A program made the translations under genes and the position numbers. DNA of 64,000 nt from Aselliscus stoliczkanus (taxonomy: Eukaryota > Chordata > Mammalia > Chiroptera > Hipposideridae): the NCBI GenBank assembly GCA_033961575.1, contig CM066730.1:113455523-113519522 (forward strand), read 5' to 3'. The notes below the pieces were generated by a model that saw only the letters and a program-made list of their open reading frames with translations, did not search any database and was not told where the DNA came from. Shown here in pieces: positions 11,570 to 21,699 of this stretch (within the stretch, counting starts at the first letter, position 1; the number at the start of each line of letters is the position of its first letter).

Positions 11570-12540
11570 AAAGCCAGGCAAAGAATTTCAAGAAGAGAGC
11601 GTTAGGAACCCATGACAAAACTCTGAGCAATAGGTATAAAGTACCAGGAATAAATAGTGGTATTATGACCACTAAGCCAGCCTTACAAGTAGGTTCAGGA
11701 ATTTTATGTACTTCTGGTAGAGGCAGGAACTTATTGCAATATGACCAATTCATGGTGAGTAAATATGTGATTGACATATAAACTTGTCTGCATAGAAAGC
11801 AAATATTTTTTAGTAGGAAGTTCCTGAAATGTTTCTTATGATTTTTTGTTTAATCTTGTTAAAAAATTTAAAAAGTCATATCTCAAAATGTGTTTCAGGA
11901 CAATGGGAATATAAACAGCTATGATAAATCAGTTTGACTGCCCCAAATGATAATGGGTAATTTTAGATTCAGAATGGTTGGAGAACTATAAGATAGTTTT
12001 ATGGACAAGTCTCAGTTTTGTTAACCTTTCCCCAAAACATGAGATTAGGTAGGGCAACATAATTTAAGATAATTGTGCCAAGAAAAGATAAAAATAAAAA
12101 CTAACATGAATCAAATTCAAAATTGATTTGTTTGAAGATAGCGTGTGAGGGAGACTATGGGGTTAGAATTGCTGTATTCAGGTGTAAGTGTGTGGAGGCA
12201 AGAAACACTGAGTAGAGTACTAGCCACACAGTCAGTTTTGAGAAAATCTAGTTCTGAGACAATTGATGCTAACCTGGAGGAAGAAATCATTTGTTGAAGA
12301 GGTGAGCAGAACCAAACAGAGTGTTGTGAAAAGGATAAAGGTAAAAAGTGAAAGGTTTCTTTAAAGAAATTCATTTTACACTCAAATTTTGAGAAATAGC
12401 TCTGTAATATATAGACTATCCTTGCTTTTATTAAGTGACTGTACTCTCTGACTCAATTGTAAAGTATTAAAAAGTTAAGATGTGCTTAGTTTACTTACAT
12501 ACTGGATGTTATCCTGTTCCTAGTTGATGTTACAGAGGGC
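11570..12540. other. Unassigned DNA
   Basis: No recognisable gene or element. Frames at 11358-11777 and 12117-12374 on the minus strand lack any family motif and are treated as chance frames. Confidence 0.4.
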
Positions 12541-12559
12541 AAAACTATCATATTGTATT

Positions 12560-12640
12560 CATGTTTATATCCCCAGTACCTAAGAAAGCTCAGAACTCAC
12601 AGTAGTCACTCAATAGATGTTCATTGAATGAGAGTCTTTA
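12560..12640 (+). mobile_element. L2 LINE 3' end fragment
   Basis: ATATCCCCAGTACCTAAGAA followed by a CACTCAATAGATGTTCATTG-like ending is the classic L2 3' end. A MIR-like fragment follows directly. Confidence 0.65.
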
Positions 12641-12790
12641 GCTTCTGTAGTGCTTTACAATTTTCAAAGAAGTTTCATGCACATGATTTTGTATAATCCC
12701 ATAATAACTCTTTAGATGAGAAAATAGATTCCCAAGAAGAGGAAAATAACTTCCCAAGTCACAAAGATTTTGAATCCAAATCTTCCTTCT
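12640..12790 (-). mobile_element. MIR SINE fragment
   Basis: GCTTTACAATTTTCAAAGAA, TAATCCCATAATAACTC and GATGAGAAAATAGATTCCCA in this order match the reverse complement of MIR. Divergence is high. Confidence 0.6.
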
Positions 12791-12981
12791 GGTTTAGTTG
12801 AGTCAAGAATAAAGTATATTTTAAGTCACAACACATCCAGAGAGATCCAGACATGTAGAGGATATCTGTTTTTTGTATATTCAGCACCATACCTCCCTTA
12901 GGGGACTAAAGGCTGCCAGTCACACTATTGTACCCTTCTGGTCTCTGGGACAGGAAAGTGATAAATTTCCAGCCAATAATA

Positions 12982-13065
12982 TTGGGTTGTCGGAAAAGTC
13001 ATGACATATTTTTTCTATGTTTTCTGTTGCAAAAATGTGTCATGACTTTTCTGAGAATGCAACAG
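12982..13065. mobile_element. MADE1-like hairpin mini-mariner
   Basis: A palindromic unit of about 84 bp starts TTGGGTTGTCGGAAAAGTCA after a TA. AAAAGTCATGACA at 12994-13006 is exactly complementary to 13038-13050. The structure, with two mariner ends and almost no interior, is that of MADE1-type elements, in which only the TIRs of a mariner survive. The right end has decayed (GAATGCAACAG before TA). The transcript would fold into a long hairpin. Confidence 0.75.
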
Positions 13066-13429
13066 TACTCTGACTGCAGCTTTTGACTAAGGTGAGGGTA
13101 ACATCCAAGCCATTTTGATCTGAGTCCTTACCCAGGATTTTTGAATGTAGAGGTAGAAAGCTCTTTTGCCCTTTGAAACCACAGCCTGAAGGATGTAAAG
13201 GTGTGTCTGCTTGTGGCCATGGGGAAAAACTGTGTAGTTATGGGAAAAAATGAAGCAAGCTGACTATTAGATGGAGTGATACAGAGCCCCTGGACTGGTC
13301 ATGCCTGATGGGCCAGCTCCATCCTAGATATGTTGAACCACATGACATTACCATTTTTTTGTAGGTCAAAATGACTAAGTATCATTTTCATTTGGCTCAA
13401 CCTAATATACAAGTTAAAGGACCACATGT

Positions 13430-13575
13430 CAATCTTATCCAGAATCTTGAGATTTTTCCAGCCCAACTCATTCTTGTGATAAATGAGAAAATGAAGACCC
13501 AGAGACTTCAGGGGACTTGTTCAAGGTCAGTACCAAATGTCAAGTAAGACAGATTTCCTGAATTTCAGTCCAGGA
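13430..13575 (-). mobile_element. MIR SINE fragment
   Basis: GATAAATGAGAAAATGAAGA and CCCAGAGACTTCAGGGGACT with TTCAAGG match the reverse complement of the MIR core. It is old and has no TSD. Confidence 0.65.
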
Positions 13576-13914
13576 TCCTTTCTTTTAGACATAATGAGTC
13601 TAAAATTTTTAATTGGTCATTTTCAAATTTGTAAACCAGTTGCCTTTCACTGCTTGTTTTGATTTCAACTTACGATTTATTCCTTGTTAAGCCTAGGGAA
13701 ATATGCTGTTATGACTCAAAGTAGGAAAATTTGTTTTTTATAAACTTTTTCAGGAAAAATAATCTCTAGGTTTTGATTAAAACCATAAACTTCAAAACCA
13801 AAAGAAATAATTTGATACAAGCTTAACACATGGTAATATTTAAGGCAAAATTCATATATGCAAATTCTGACTACTTTTTTCTTATTCCTTTTTAATAGAT
13901 CTTTCTAAGGAACT

Positions 13915-14545
13915 CAATTTTCACTGCGTATAAGAAACACTAGGGGTTGCTTTATAAACGTACAGAATCCTGAGCCCCATACCACTCCATTGAATCAAAG
14001 TCTCTGGGGGTGGGGTCTAGGCCTCTTCATTCCAGCAAGCTTCCTAGATATTCTTTTTTTTTTTTAGAGAGATTTTATTGGGGAATTGGGAGAGGGGAAC
14101 AGCGTTGGGGAATTGGGGAAGGGGAACAGACAAGATGCTGTCCTTTGTTCTTCAGTCTATTTGTAGATGACGTTGTTTCACTGGCCCATGTTGATATTAT
14201 CATTAAGCTCTTCCTGGGTGACACAGTTGCTTGCCGGCCATTGGACGGCCACTCATGGGAACTCACAGCAGCTCACGAAAGCTCACGCCAGCTGCCCACC
14301 AGCCCCACTGCAGCTTACGCTGTTGCTGGCGACTCATGGCAGCCCAGCTACAGGTCGCATTGTTGTTCACCGTCTTAGCGGTAGAAGGCGCAGTGTCACT
14401 GGTCCTCATGTGGGATCCGAACTAGGGCCCTGCTGCTCAGAGCTGGCGTCCCAAGCCTACCCTTAACCAACACGCCACTCTGCCGGCCCCTGGATATTCT
14501 TATACACACTGAAGTTTAAGCAGTAGTCCCCAAAGTATTGCCATT
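13915..14545. mobile_element. MER5A-like hAT relic, split by a SINE
   Basis: The left part at 13915-14053 contains AGAATCCTGAGCCCCATACC and a CTCTGGGGGTGGGGTCTAGG-like segment. The right part at 14500-14545 continues with CACTGAAGTTTAAGCAGTAG. Together they resemble MER5A, a small non-autonomous hAT-Charlie element. SINE copy D lies inside it, so the element predates that SINE. Confidence 0.7.
14054..14490 (-). mobile_element. Intermediate-type composite SINE (copy D)
   Basis: A minus-strand full-length copy with the T-rich tail at the left and GCCGGCCCC at the right. Its body and head differ from copies A, C, F, I and J. Near the head it has GCTGCTCAGAGCTGGCGTCC, a block shared with copies G and K and in diverged form with the dimeric copy L. 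The tail still has the TTTTATTGGGG (AATAAAA) signature. The TSD is CTAGATATTC at 14044-14053 versus CTGGATATTC at 14491-14500. Confidence 0.9.
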
Positions 14546-14832
14546 CTCAGGGACCTTGTCACTTCTGTCACTAAAAGGGGAGAGTGCTGAAAACACACAA
14601 AATCACTATAATGCCATAGTTACCAATGGGCCTGTGATTTATCACGCAGGTGTGTTGGGTTGGGAAATGGTTAAGAAGCAATATTCTGCATATTGACCAA
14701 CTCATTAACTCCTATTAATTAGACTACCATCTACTCATATACTATATGTGTATCCTTCTCAAATCTTTGTCCTAATCAACACAGTGTTCCTAATTAACAA
14801 CCAAGTATTTCTACCTCAACCAAGCTCATTTT

Positions 14833-14902
14833 CATTTATTTTTTATTTTTTTATTTTTTTGAGGGCAGTGTCACTGGCCCTCATATGTGGGACCGAACCG
14901 GG
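14833..14902 (-). mobile_element. 5'-truncated short SINE (copy E)
   Basis: Only about 45 bp of the head plus an irregular A/T tail remain. The copy stops at the B box (GACCGAACCGG on the plus strand) and lacks the A box. A perfect 13-bp TSD, CCAAGCTCATTTT at 14820-14832 and 14903-14915, shows that it inserted in truncated form and was not deleted later. Confidence 0.9.
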
Positions 14903-14999
14903 CCAAGCTCATTTTTATAGGTTTCTTCAAATCTGCTTTTCCTTCTATATTATCTGCTTCAGTTGATGGCACCACAGGCCACCTAATTGGTTAAGCCAG

Positions 15000-15690
15000 A
15001 AAACAGGCTTGTCCTCACATGTGTTTTACTTCTCATCTAATTAGTGGTCTAGTCATGTCTAACATTTTCAAATATCTCTGATGAGTTTTCTTCTCATAAA
15101 CCCCATTACCATTGCCTTAGGATGCTCCTTTAGATGATTGTCATCTCTTCTGGGCTTCTGAAATAGCCTCTGAAAAGGCTTTCCAGTCTCTATGCTCACT
15201 GTTCCTATAATCCATCTTTCACACTAACACTAGAAGCACATTTCTAAAATGCAAATCAGATTTTGCCACTTCTTCTAAAGTGGCTCCCCAATAACTCCCA
15301 GATAAAGTCTAATCAATTTGCATGACATACAAGGCCTTTTGTGATTTGGTTGAACTTTTCAGTGTAATAATCTCTTGCTACTCCTGCCTTTGGTGTCAAC
15401 CCACTGGACATTCACACTCTATATGCTCAGTCATCTGTTAAACCTCTGTGATTCCACCCCTATCTGGGTACAGCTAGTGAGTCCTCTTAGCTCCGAGAGT
15501 GCTTTGTACAGACATCTGTAACAGCACTTATCATTGGCTGGTGATTATCTTGTTTACATGCTTATCATTCAACTGGGCTGTGAAATTCTGGAATACAGGA
15601 AATTAATAGTATTTATCTTTGTATCAGCAGCATATAACATACACCATTTCCTGACTCATAGTAGGTCAGTGAAGGATCAAATATATGATT
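15000..15690 (+). mobile_element. L2 LINE relic, long 3' portion
   Basis: A continuous run of L2-like motifs includes a CTAAAATGCAAATCAGATTT-like block, AGTGGCTCCCCAATAACTCC, ACATACAAGGCCTTTTGTGA and, at 15570-15690, the usual L2 3' end with CATAGTAGGTCAGTGAAGG. No intact frame remains. Confidence 0.7.
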
Positions 15691-16189
15691 AACTTGAGGG
15701 CAAACTAGGTGCAAAGCACTTTGTTTTCTATCTTCATATACAAAATGTGTTAAATGTATTCTCTAAGAGCATTTTTATATTTGTATTTTAGGTAAATGTT
15801 AGCTTTATCTAACCCCATTTGTTTTATTTTCAAAAGTGTGAAAATTATAAGCCAAAGCTTATGATTTAAATCCAATTGTTTTATATTTCATTGAACTGTC
15901 AAATATCCATTATTTTCATCATTTAAAAATGGCCATAAATAATATCTTATTAGTGTTTATTAACTCTAGAATTTGGAGCTTTCATAAATGCTTTGAAAAC
16001 TATTAAAGCCTAACTCATACCAGACCACGGACTCCCAGTGAACACAAGTAAATTATGCCACTGTTATTGATGCAGAAAAGACATGTTGATTTATTTTATA
16101 ATTTATCCATTATAGATCCACCCTCAGCAGGAAGCAAAAACCAGAAGAATTCTTCTACTATCTCAGGCCAGCATTAATCTCATATTCTA

Positions 16190-16758
16190 TGAGGTTGGAC
16201 AATTAAGTTCATGAACTCATCCTAGAAAAAGTGCTATATACCTCCTTGCCGAATATCACTATGATCACCTTTGAAGTACATCCCTTGGGAAGCTGTACAC
16301 CGATGCCAGCTTCTAGTCCAACTTGCAAAGCAATTTTGAAACTCTTTTTCTGGAATGGCCATCAGAGCTGTCGTTGTATTACCCATGATGTCCTGAATGT
16401 CATCAAAATATCTTCCTTTCAATATTTCCTTTATCTTCAGGTAAAGAAAGAAATCATCGGGGGCCACGTAAAGTGAGTAGGGAGGGTGTTCCAACACAGT
16501 TATTTGTTTACTGGCAAAAACTGCCTCACAGACAGTGCCATGTGAGCTCATGCATTGTTCTGATGCAAGAGCCATGAATTACTGGCGAAAGTTCAAGTCA
16601 TCTAACTTTTTCATGCAGCCTTTTCAGCACTTCCAAATAGTTAACTTGGTTAAGTGTTTGTCCAGTTGATACAAATTCATAATGAATAATTCCTCTAATA
16701 TCAAAAAAGGTTAGCAACATTGTTGCAACAAGTTCATGAACTTAATTGGCAGACCTCA
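16190..16758 (-). mobile_element. Internally deleted mariner transposon with TA TSD
   Basis: Terminal inverted repeats, TGAGGTTGGACAATTAAGTT on the plus strand and TGAGGTCTGCCAATTAAGTT on the minus strand, are flanked by TA at 16188-16189 and 16759-16760. At 569 bp it is less than half the usual 1.3 kb mariner length. The minus strand retains a transposase remnant: a HYEFV/GQT-like stretch upstream and a frame at 16575-16234 with HPPYS, APDDFFL and the C-terminal WHRC motif. The N-terminal DNA-binding half is missing. Confidence 0.93.
16234..16575 (-). pseudogene. Mariner transposase C-terminal remnant
   Basis: A 113-residue open frame matches the C-terminal third of mariner transposases. 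HPPYS is at residues 30-34, APDDFFL at 38-44 with the third catalytic Asp at 41, then LKGRYFDDI and CFASWTRSWHRC near the end. In the D,D34D family the second Asp should sit 35 residues before residue 41, and residue 6 is Glu. The N-terminal helix-turn-helix region and first Asp are deleted, so it cannot encode an active transposase. Confidence 0.9.
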
Positions 16759-16769
16759 TAAGCACATCT

Positions 16770-18855
16770 CTTGAAAAATTTAAGAAAATCTAAGGGAAAA
16801 AAACCACCATTACTTCCCTGTATTTAAGATGGGATGTAAGTTCCATTCTAACCCATACCACTTAAGCCCCTATGCTATAGGTAATGTAGGTATACTTTAC
16901 TGCTGTAAGTATTAGGCTGACTCTTTCACATGTATTTCCCGTTTTTTATCCAGCTTTACTTAGTGTCATTGCTCTGCACTGCTACTGTAGTTATCTTACA
17001 GGTCAAGAAATGATATAAGTAAAGTTGGAAAGAATAAAGTAGTCCATTTAGGAAGAGTCAGTTGTTCATTGAAGAGTTAGCATTATAGATCTGTCTGCAC
17101 TTTTTCAAGATGTAAGTTCCCTTTAAGACACAGGAAGCAGTCATTAACATAAATGTAATGAATTGTAAGATAAGTCTTAAGTAATAAAAGAGAGGATAGT
17201 ACAAAAAAAAAAAAGAACATTTAGCATTATGGTAAAGTAAAAACATTCCGGTAAGTATAAAAAATTGGTTAAGAGTCATGATGGGGCTCTAGGAGGAGAA
17301 TAAAAATGTCAGTACTGACCTAGGGCAGTTAAGCAGGCCATATCTCAAATAATCCTGAATACACCATCAAAGAAAATGTATTCTCTCTCTCTCTCTTTTA
17401 ATGGAGCATGGAGTAATTTTTTAGGCTCTACCATAATCCTTAGCACTGCTGTCATGTTTCCCCACCAGTTTTTAATGTTTTCTCTAAGAGGTTATACTAA
17501 CCTTACACTCATGTACCTTGGTCCCAAACCTCTTTAAGGGAATTTGTCCCTTTCTATCTGCATCAGTTTGAAAATTTTAGAGGCTTGTTTCTAAGGTGCT
17601 CGGAATCTCCTCCTTGCCTGTTCTCTGAGCTGGTTAAGAGATAGGTTTGTATTTGATCCAACAAGATCCTACCTTACTTCCAAGCTGCTTCTCCTTGTCT
17701 TTTCTTTATGAAACACAACAGGCACCACAGACTAGATCTGGATGGTTGCTGGGTATCATAAACACTCTGTGTCTCCCTCCACTAAGTACTGTAAGATAAA
17801 CAATCTACTCTTTCCCAGCCACTTGCTAGCTGGGCTATAAAGTCCTTTTGTTTGTATTCAAGAGTATGGTGAATTATTTACTTACTTAGCTGTGGATAAC
17901 TTAGCCAACAGCATCTTCAAAAACAGCACGAGATAACTTAAGTTGTCAGTATTCTTAGAACTCATCTGCACAATAAAAAAAAATTACTAAATTATACTTT
18001 TAGATGGGAAATTGGACAGCCTCATGCATTAATCAATTTTAATGATTAATAAATCTGCTGTCTTAAAAACATTGCCATTTATGGCATGACTTCTAGTTGT
18101 AGGTTAAGCCTGTTTTATCTTTTGTCATCAGTATACGTGGCTACTGTTGGTCACTGCCTTATTGTTAAAAGACCTTTCCTTTATCTTTTCTATAATTCCA
18201 TCTTCTAATTTTTTAAATTTTATATATATCTTTATAGTTCTCATGTCCACATTGCTCTTCAAGTGGTGGCTGTCAGAATTAGCACGTGTCATGATAGAGG
18301 TTTCACTAGTACCGAACACATGACAAAGTTGGCCTGATGGTCCTTAGGTACCAGATTCCAATTTACAGGTCAGAAAAAAGTTCAGTGCTTCATTGTTTGT
18401 TCATGGTTAGCTAATTATCTACTTTGACCCTAAATATTTTGTCGACACACTGTTATACAGCCACAGTCCCCTTCTGACTTATCTTTTTGATATTTTGGTT
18501 TGTCCTTGTGTTGTGTTGTACCTACTCTGCCTTAATACTATATTTTTTGTTTCTAACATTTCTCTAATTGTATAAGGTCATTTTGAATTCTGATGTTGCC
18601 TGATGGTTAATGGCTATCCACGATGAGATGTTTGGGAACATCACTTTTATCTTTTCATCCAGGTCTGCACTAGGCTCACAGGTTGAAAAGAACACAAGGG
18701 AATAAAGAAGTTTTTCTGGTTCTGCCGTTTCACGGCTGTGCACTTTGGGCAAGTCAATCAATCTTTCTAAGTCTTGGATTACACACAATCTGAGCTGTTA
18801 CTTTTCCAGGTTGTTGTGAATACATGAGAGAGAAAATCAGAGTATGGATTGCACA
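16770..18855. other. Unassigned DNA, about 2 kb
   Basis: No gene, RNA or recognised repeat was found apart from a short (CT)n run near 17377-17396. This is one of the longest blocks without an obvious transposon, so it is a candidate for single-copy or constrained sequence. I see no direct sign of function. Confidence 0.45.
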
Positions 18856-18876
18856 GTTTTAAAATGTATCAGTATG

Positions 18877-20073
18877 TATGAAGAGGCGTTTCTCTAAAGA
18901 GGACATACAGATGGCCAACAGGCATATGAAAAAATGTTCAACCTCACTAATCATCAGAGAAATGCAAATAAAAACCACAATGAGATACCACATCACTCCA
19001 GTCAGAATGGCTATCATCAATAAATCAACAAACAACAAGTGCTAGCGAGGTTGTGGAGAAAAGGGAACCCTGCTGCACTGTTGGTGGGACTGCAGATTGG
19101 TGCAGCCATTATGGAGGTCAGTATGGAGGTATATCAAAAAACTGGAAATGGAACTACCGTATGACCCAGCAATTCCACTCTTGGGTATCTACCCAGAGGA
19201 ATCCAAGATGCTAACTCGAAAAATTATATGCACCCCTATGTTTGTTTATTGCAGCACTATTTACAATAGCCAACACTTGGGAACAACTGAAATGCCCATC
19301 AGTAGATGACTGGATTAAGAAACTGTGGTACATTTACACAATCGAGTATTACTCCGCTATAAAGAAGAATGAAATAGTACCATTTGGAACGATATGGATG
19401 TACCTAGAGACTATTATGTTAAGTGAAATATGTCAGTTGGAGCAAGAAAAATAACATATGATCTCACTTATATGTGGAATCTGAAAAACTAAATGAACGA
19501 GCAAAGTAAACAGAAAGGGTCTCATAGATATAGAGGAAAAACTGATGGTTACTAGTTGGGAGGTGGGTGGGGATGAGGGGGAAGGGAAAGAGATTAGACA
19601 GCATAGATGGGTAACTGCAATATTGCCACAGGGATATGAAAGACAATTTGGGGAATATAATTAATAATGTTGTAAATATTTTGTGGGGTGTCAGATGGTC
19701 ACATATCTTGTTGGGGAGACCACTTCATGGATGGAGTGGAGGCTTGATCACTGCACTGTACACCTGGGGCTGATGTTGTATAATATTGTATGCCAACTGT
19801 GGTTGAATGTGTATATGGTCATGGAATGTGAAGTATAGTGTGGAGTGGGGTCAAGGAAATTGTAATAGATATGTATGATATGGGGAGGAGCGGGTGGCAA
19901 ATTGGGGGAGGAGAGTTGTCACTTTGAGGGGTATAAAGTATAACTATTGCGCTGTGTTGTACACCTGAAACTAATTTTTAAAGAACTGTTTATTCCCAAT
20001 AAAAGAATTTTTTAAAAAAGAACTTCAATCTCAGTATTCTTAGTTTTCAGGGAAAACACACACAAAAAAAAAA
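18877..20073 (+). mobile_element. 5'-truncated L1 with candidate 3' transduction
   Basis: The insert covers the end of L1 ORF2, the 3'UTR with the TACACCTGAAACTAAT end, then about 90 bp not present in the other L1 tails here, ending in an A run. TSDs at 18861-18876 and 20074-20089 (AAAATGTATCAGTATG versus AAAATATATCAGTATG) match at 15 of 16 bases and include the extra segment. A first A-rich tract follows AATAAAAG near 20000, so there are two tails, as in a 3' transduction. Confidence 0.88.
18880..19454 (+). pseudogene. L1 ORF2 C-terminal remnant, frameshifted
   Basis: The translation shows the C-terminal end of L1 ORF2 protein: [17 protein letters not shown], then [20 protein letters not shown] and the final IMLSEI segment. 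The frame changes near 19240 (CTPMF is reached in one frame and continued in another), and stops occur further upstream. This copy is dead. The endonuclease and reverse transcriptase parts were never inserted because of 5' truncation. Confidence 0.88.
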
Positions 20074-20149
20074 AAAATATATCAGTATGGTTTTAAGTTG
20101 AACTTGGGATTCAAAAGGGAAAGAGAGCTATTTTTTTTTTCTGAGTAAT

Positions 20150-20290
20150 GGTTGTGTACCGGGTACTTCACCTGTTGTCTCCTTCAATATTTTTAACAAT
20201 CTTAAAAATGGTTATTAGTCCTATTTTATAGATGAGATATTAAAGGTCAGTGTAGTTAAGTAACTTGCTCTTTATTACAATGATGAGAGA
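20150..20290 (-). mobile_element. MIR SINE fragment
   Basis: CCTATTTTATAGATGAGATA followed by GTTAAGTAACTTGCTC is a decayed reverse-complement MIR core. It is old and has no TSD. Confidence 0.65.
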
Positions 20291-20571
20291 ATGAAAGTGA
20301 AGTGGGTCAGGAATTTTCTTCACGTTATGAGGGTAAATCAAAGTTTAGGTGGATAAATTGAACTTGTCCTGGTCATAAACTGGGGAAATAAACCTAAGAT
20401 ATAAATGTAGTCTTTGTCAATATCGGTTCATTGTATTTTGTCTTTTATTTTTTTAATTTTCAGAGCTTTGCATCAACAGAGGAAGTGTATGACTAGATAT
20501 TTTGTGATATTACAGAATTAATATTAATTTGAAAAGTATGATAGTGATATTGGTTATTAATTTTAGAGTCC

Positions 20572-20952
20572 TGTTATCAACTGAATGTTTTTGAACCCCA
20601 AAATTCATATTGTAACCCTTCTCCCTCTTCATGTGATGGTATTAAAGGATGGGGCCTTTGGGAGATAATTAGGGTCATATAAGGTCAAGAGAGTGGAGCC
20701 CTCATGATGGGATTAGTGCCCTTTTAAGAGTCAAGAGGGAGGTTGCTTCCTCTCTCTGTTCGCCACTAGATGAAGATGCAACTAGAAGTCAGCAGTCTGA
20801 AACCTGGAAAAGGGCTCTTGCCAGAACCTGACTGTGCTGGCACCCTGATCTTGGACTTTCCAGTCTCTAAAACTATGAGAAACACATTTCTGTTGCTTAT
20901 AAGCTACCCAGTTTATGGTATTTTCTTATCGTAGTGCAAGGTCATTAAGACA
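20572..20952 (+). mobile_element. MaLR (ERVL-MaLR) solo LTR
   Basis: The 381-bp unit starts TGTTATCAACTGAATG and ends ATTAAGACA, giving the TG..CA ends of an LTR. It contains the series typical of MST/MLT LTRs: AAAATTCATATTGTAACCC, GGGGCCTTTGGGAGATAATT, TTGGACTTTCCAGTCTC and GCTACCCAGTTTATGGTATT. The 5-bp flanks AGTCC and AATTC are only a poor match, consistent with age. No internal retroviral region is present, so it is a solo LTR. Confidence 0.8.
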
Positions 20953-21540
20953 AATTCTTTGTTTTAGAGATACATTCAAGAATATTTACAAATGGACAGC
21001 TATGATTTCTGGAATTTGTGTTTAAAATTACTTGGAGGTGCAAGGGATTGAGTGTGGGTTGGAGGTAAAGTTGAAACGAGGTTAGCATAACCTTGACTTA
21101 ATAAATTTTGAAACTGGGTGATGAGATCTGATTCTAAATCCCCTTATTTCCAAAGCCCATACACTGTTTTATCTGGTGTGACCCCACCCCCCACCCCCGC
21201 CCAACACCATCAACTTCAATGCCAATATTTCCTGGGTCTTCTTTAAATATAGTGAAGTTCTGATTTTTTGGAAACCGTCTATCATGGTGCACTCTTCCTG
21301 TCATCTGCATTTTTATTAGTCCCTGCTCAAGGGCCAGACCTTGGAAAAGGAAATAGAATTTCCTTTTTTTCCCCTATATTTTCCCTGTGGGCAACACTCT
21401 GTAATAACCCAGGCCATTTCCAATACTGACTGAGGAGCTCCAAAATCATGCAATGCTTCCTTTGTTTGCAAGTGCAGTCTTACCCCAGCTTAAGCCTGAG
21501 TTGTTGCTGAGACTTAGTTGTTGACACTGGAAGCATAATA

Positions 21541-21690
21541 CAGTAATACCTTGGTTTGCGAGCATAATTCATTCCAGAAACAAACTACTTGTATTGCAAG
21601 GCATCACTCGTTTACCAATTTAAAATACGTTAGAAATATATTGAGTCTTGTGGAACACTCACAAACTAAGTTACTCACAATCCTAGGTTT
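21541..21690. mobile_element. Tc1/mariner-superfamily (Tigger-like) fragment
   Basis: After a TA the sequence reads CAGTAATACCTTGGTTTGCG and then an AGCATAATTCATTCCAGAAA-like block, resembling the ends of Tigger-related non-autonomous elements. The right end was not located. Assignment is from recall. Confidence 0.5.
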
Positions 21691-21699
21691 TATTGTAAT

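Noticed and set aside
11358..11777. 139-residue minus-strand frame
   Set aside because: No domain or signal recognised; it overlaps an L2 end and part of an old repeat. Likely chance.
12880..12900. TTCAGCACCAT considered as half of a REST/NRSF site
   Set aside because: The second half of the motif is absent.
20760..20785. CGCCACTAGATGAAG considered as a second CTCF site
   Set aside because: The required GGC core is replaced by AAG; it is within the MaLR LTR.
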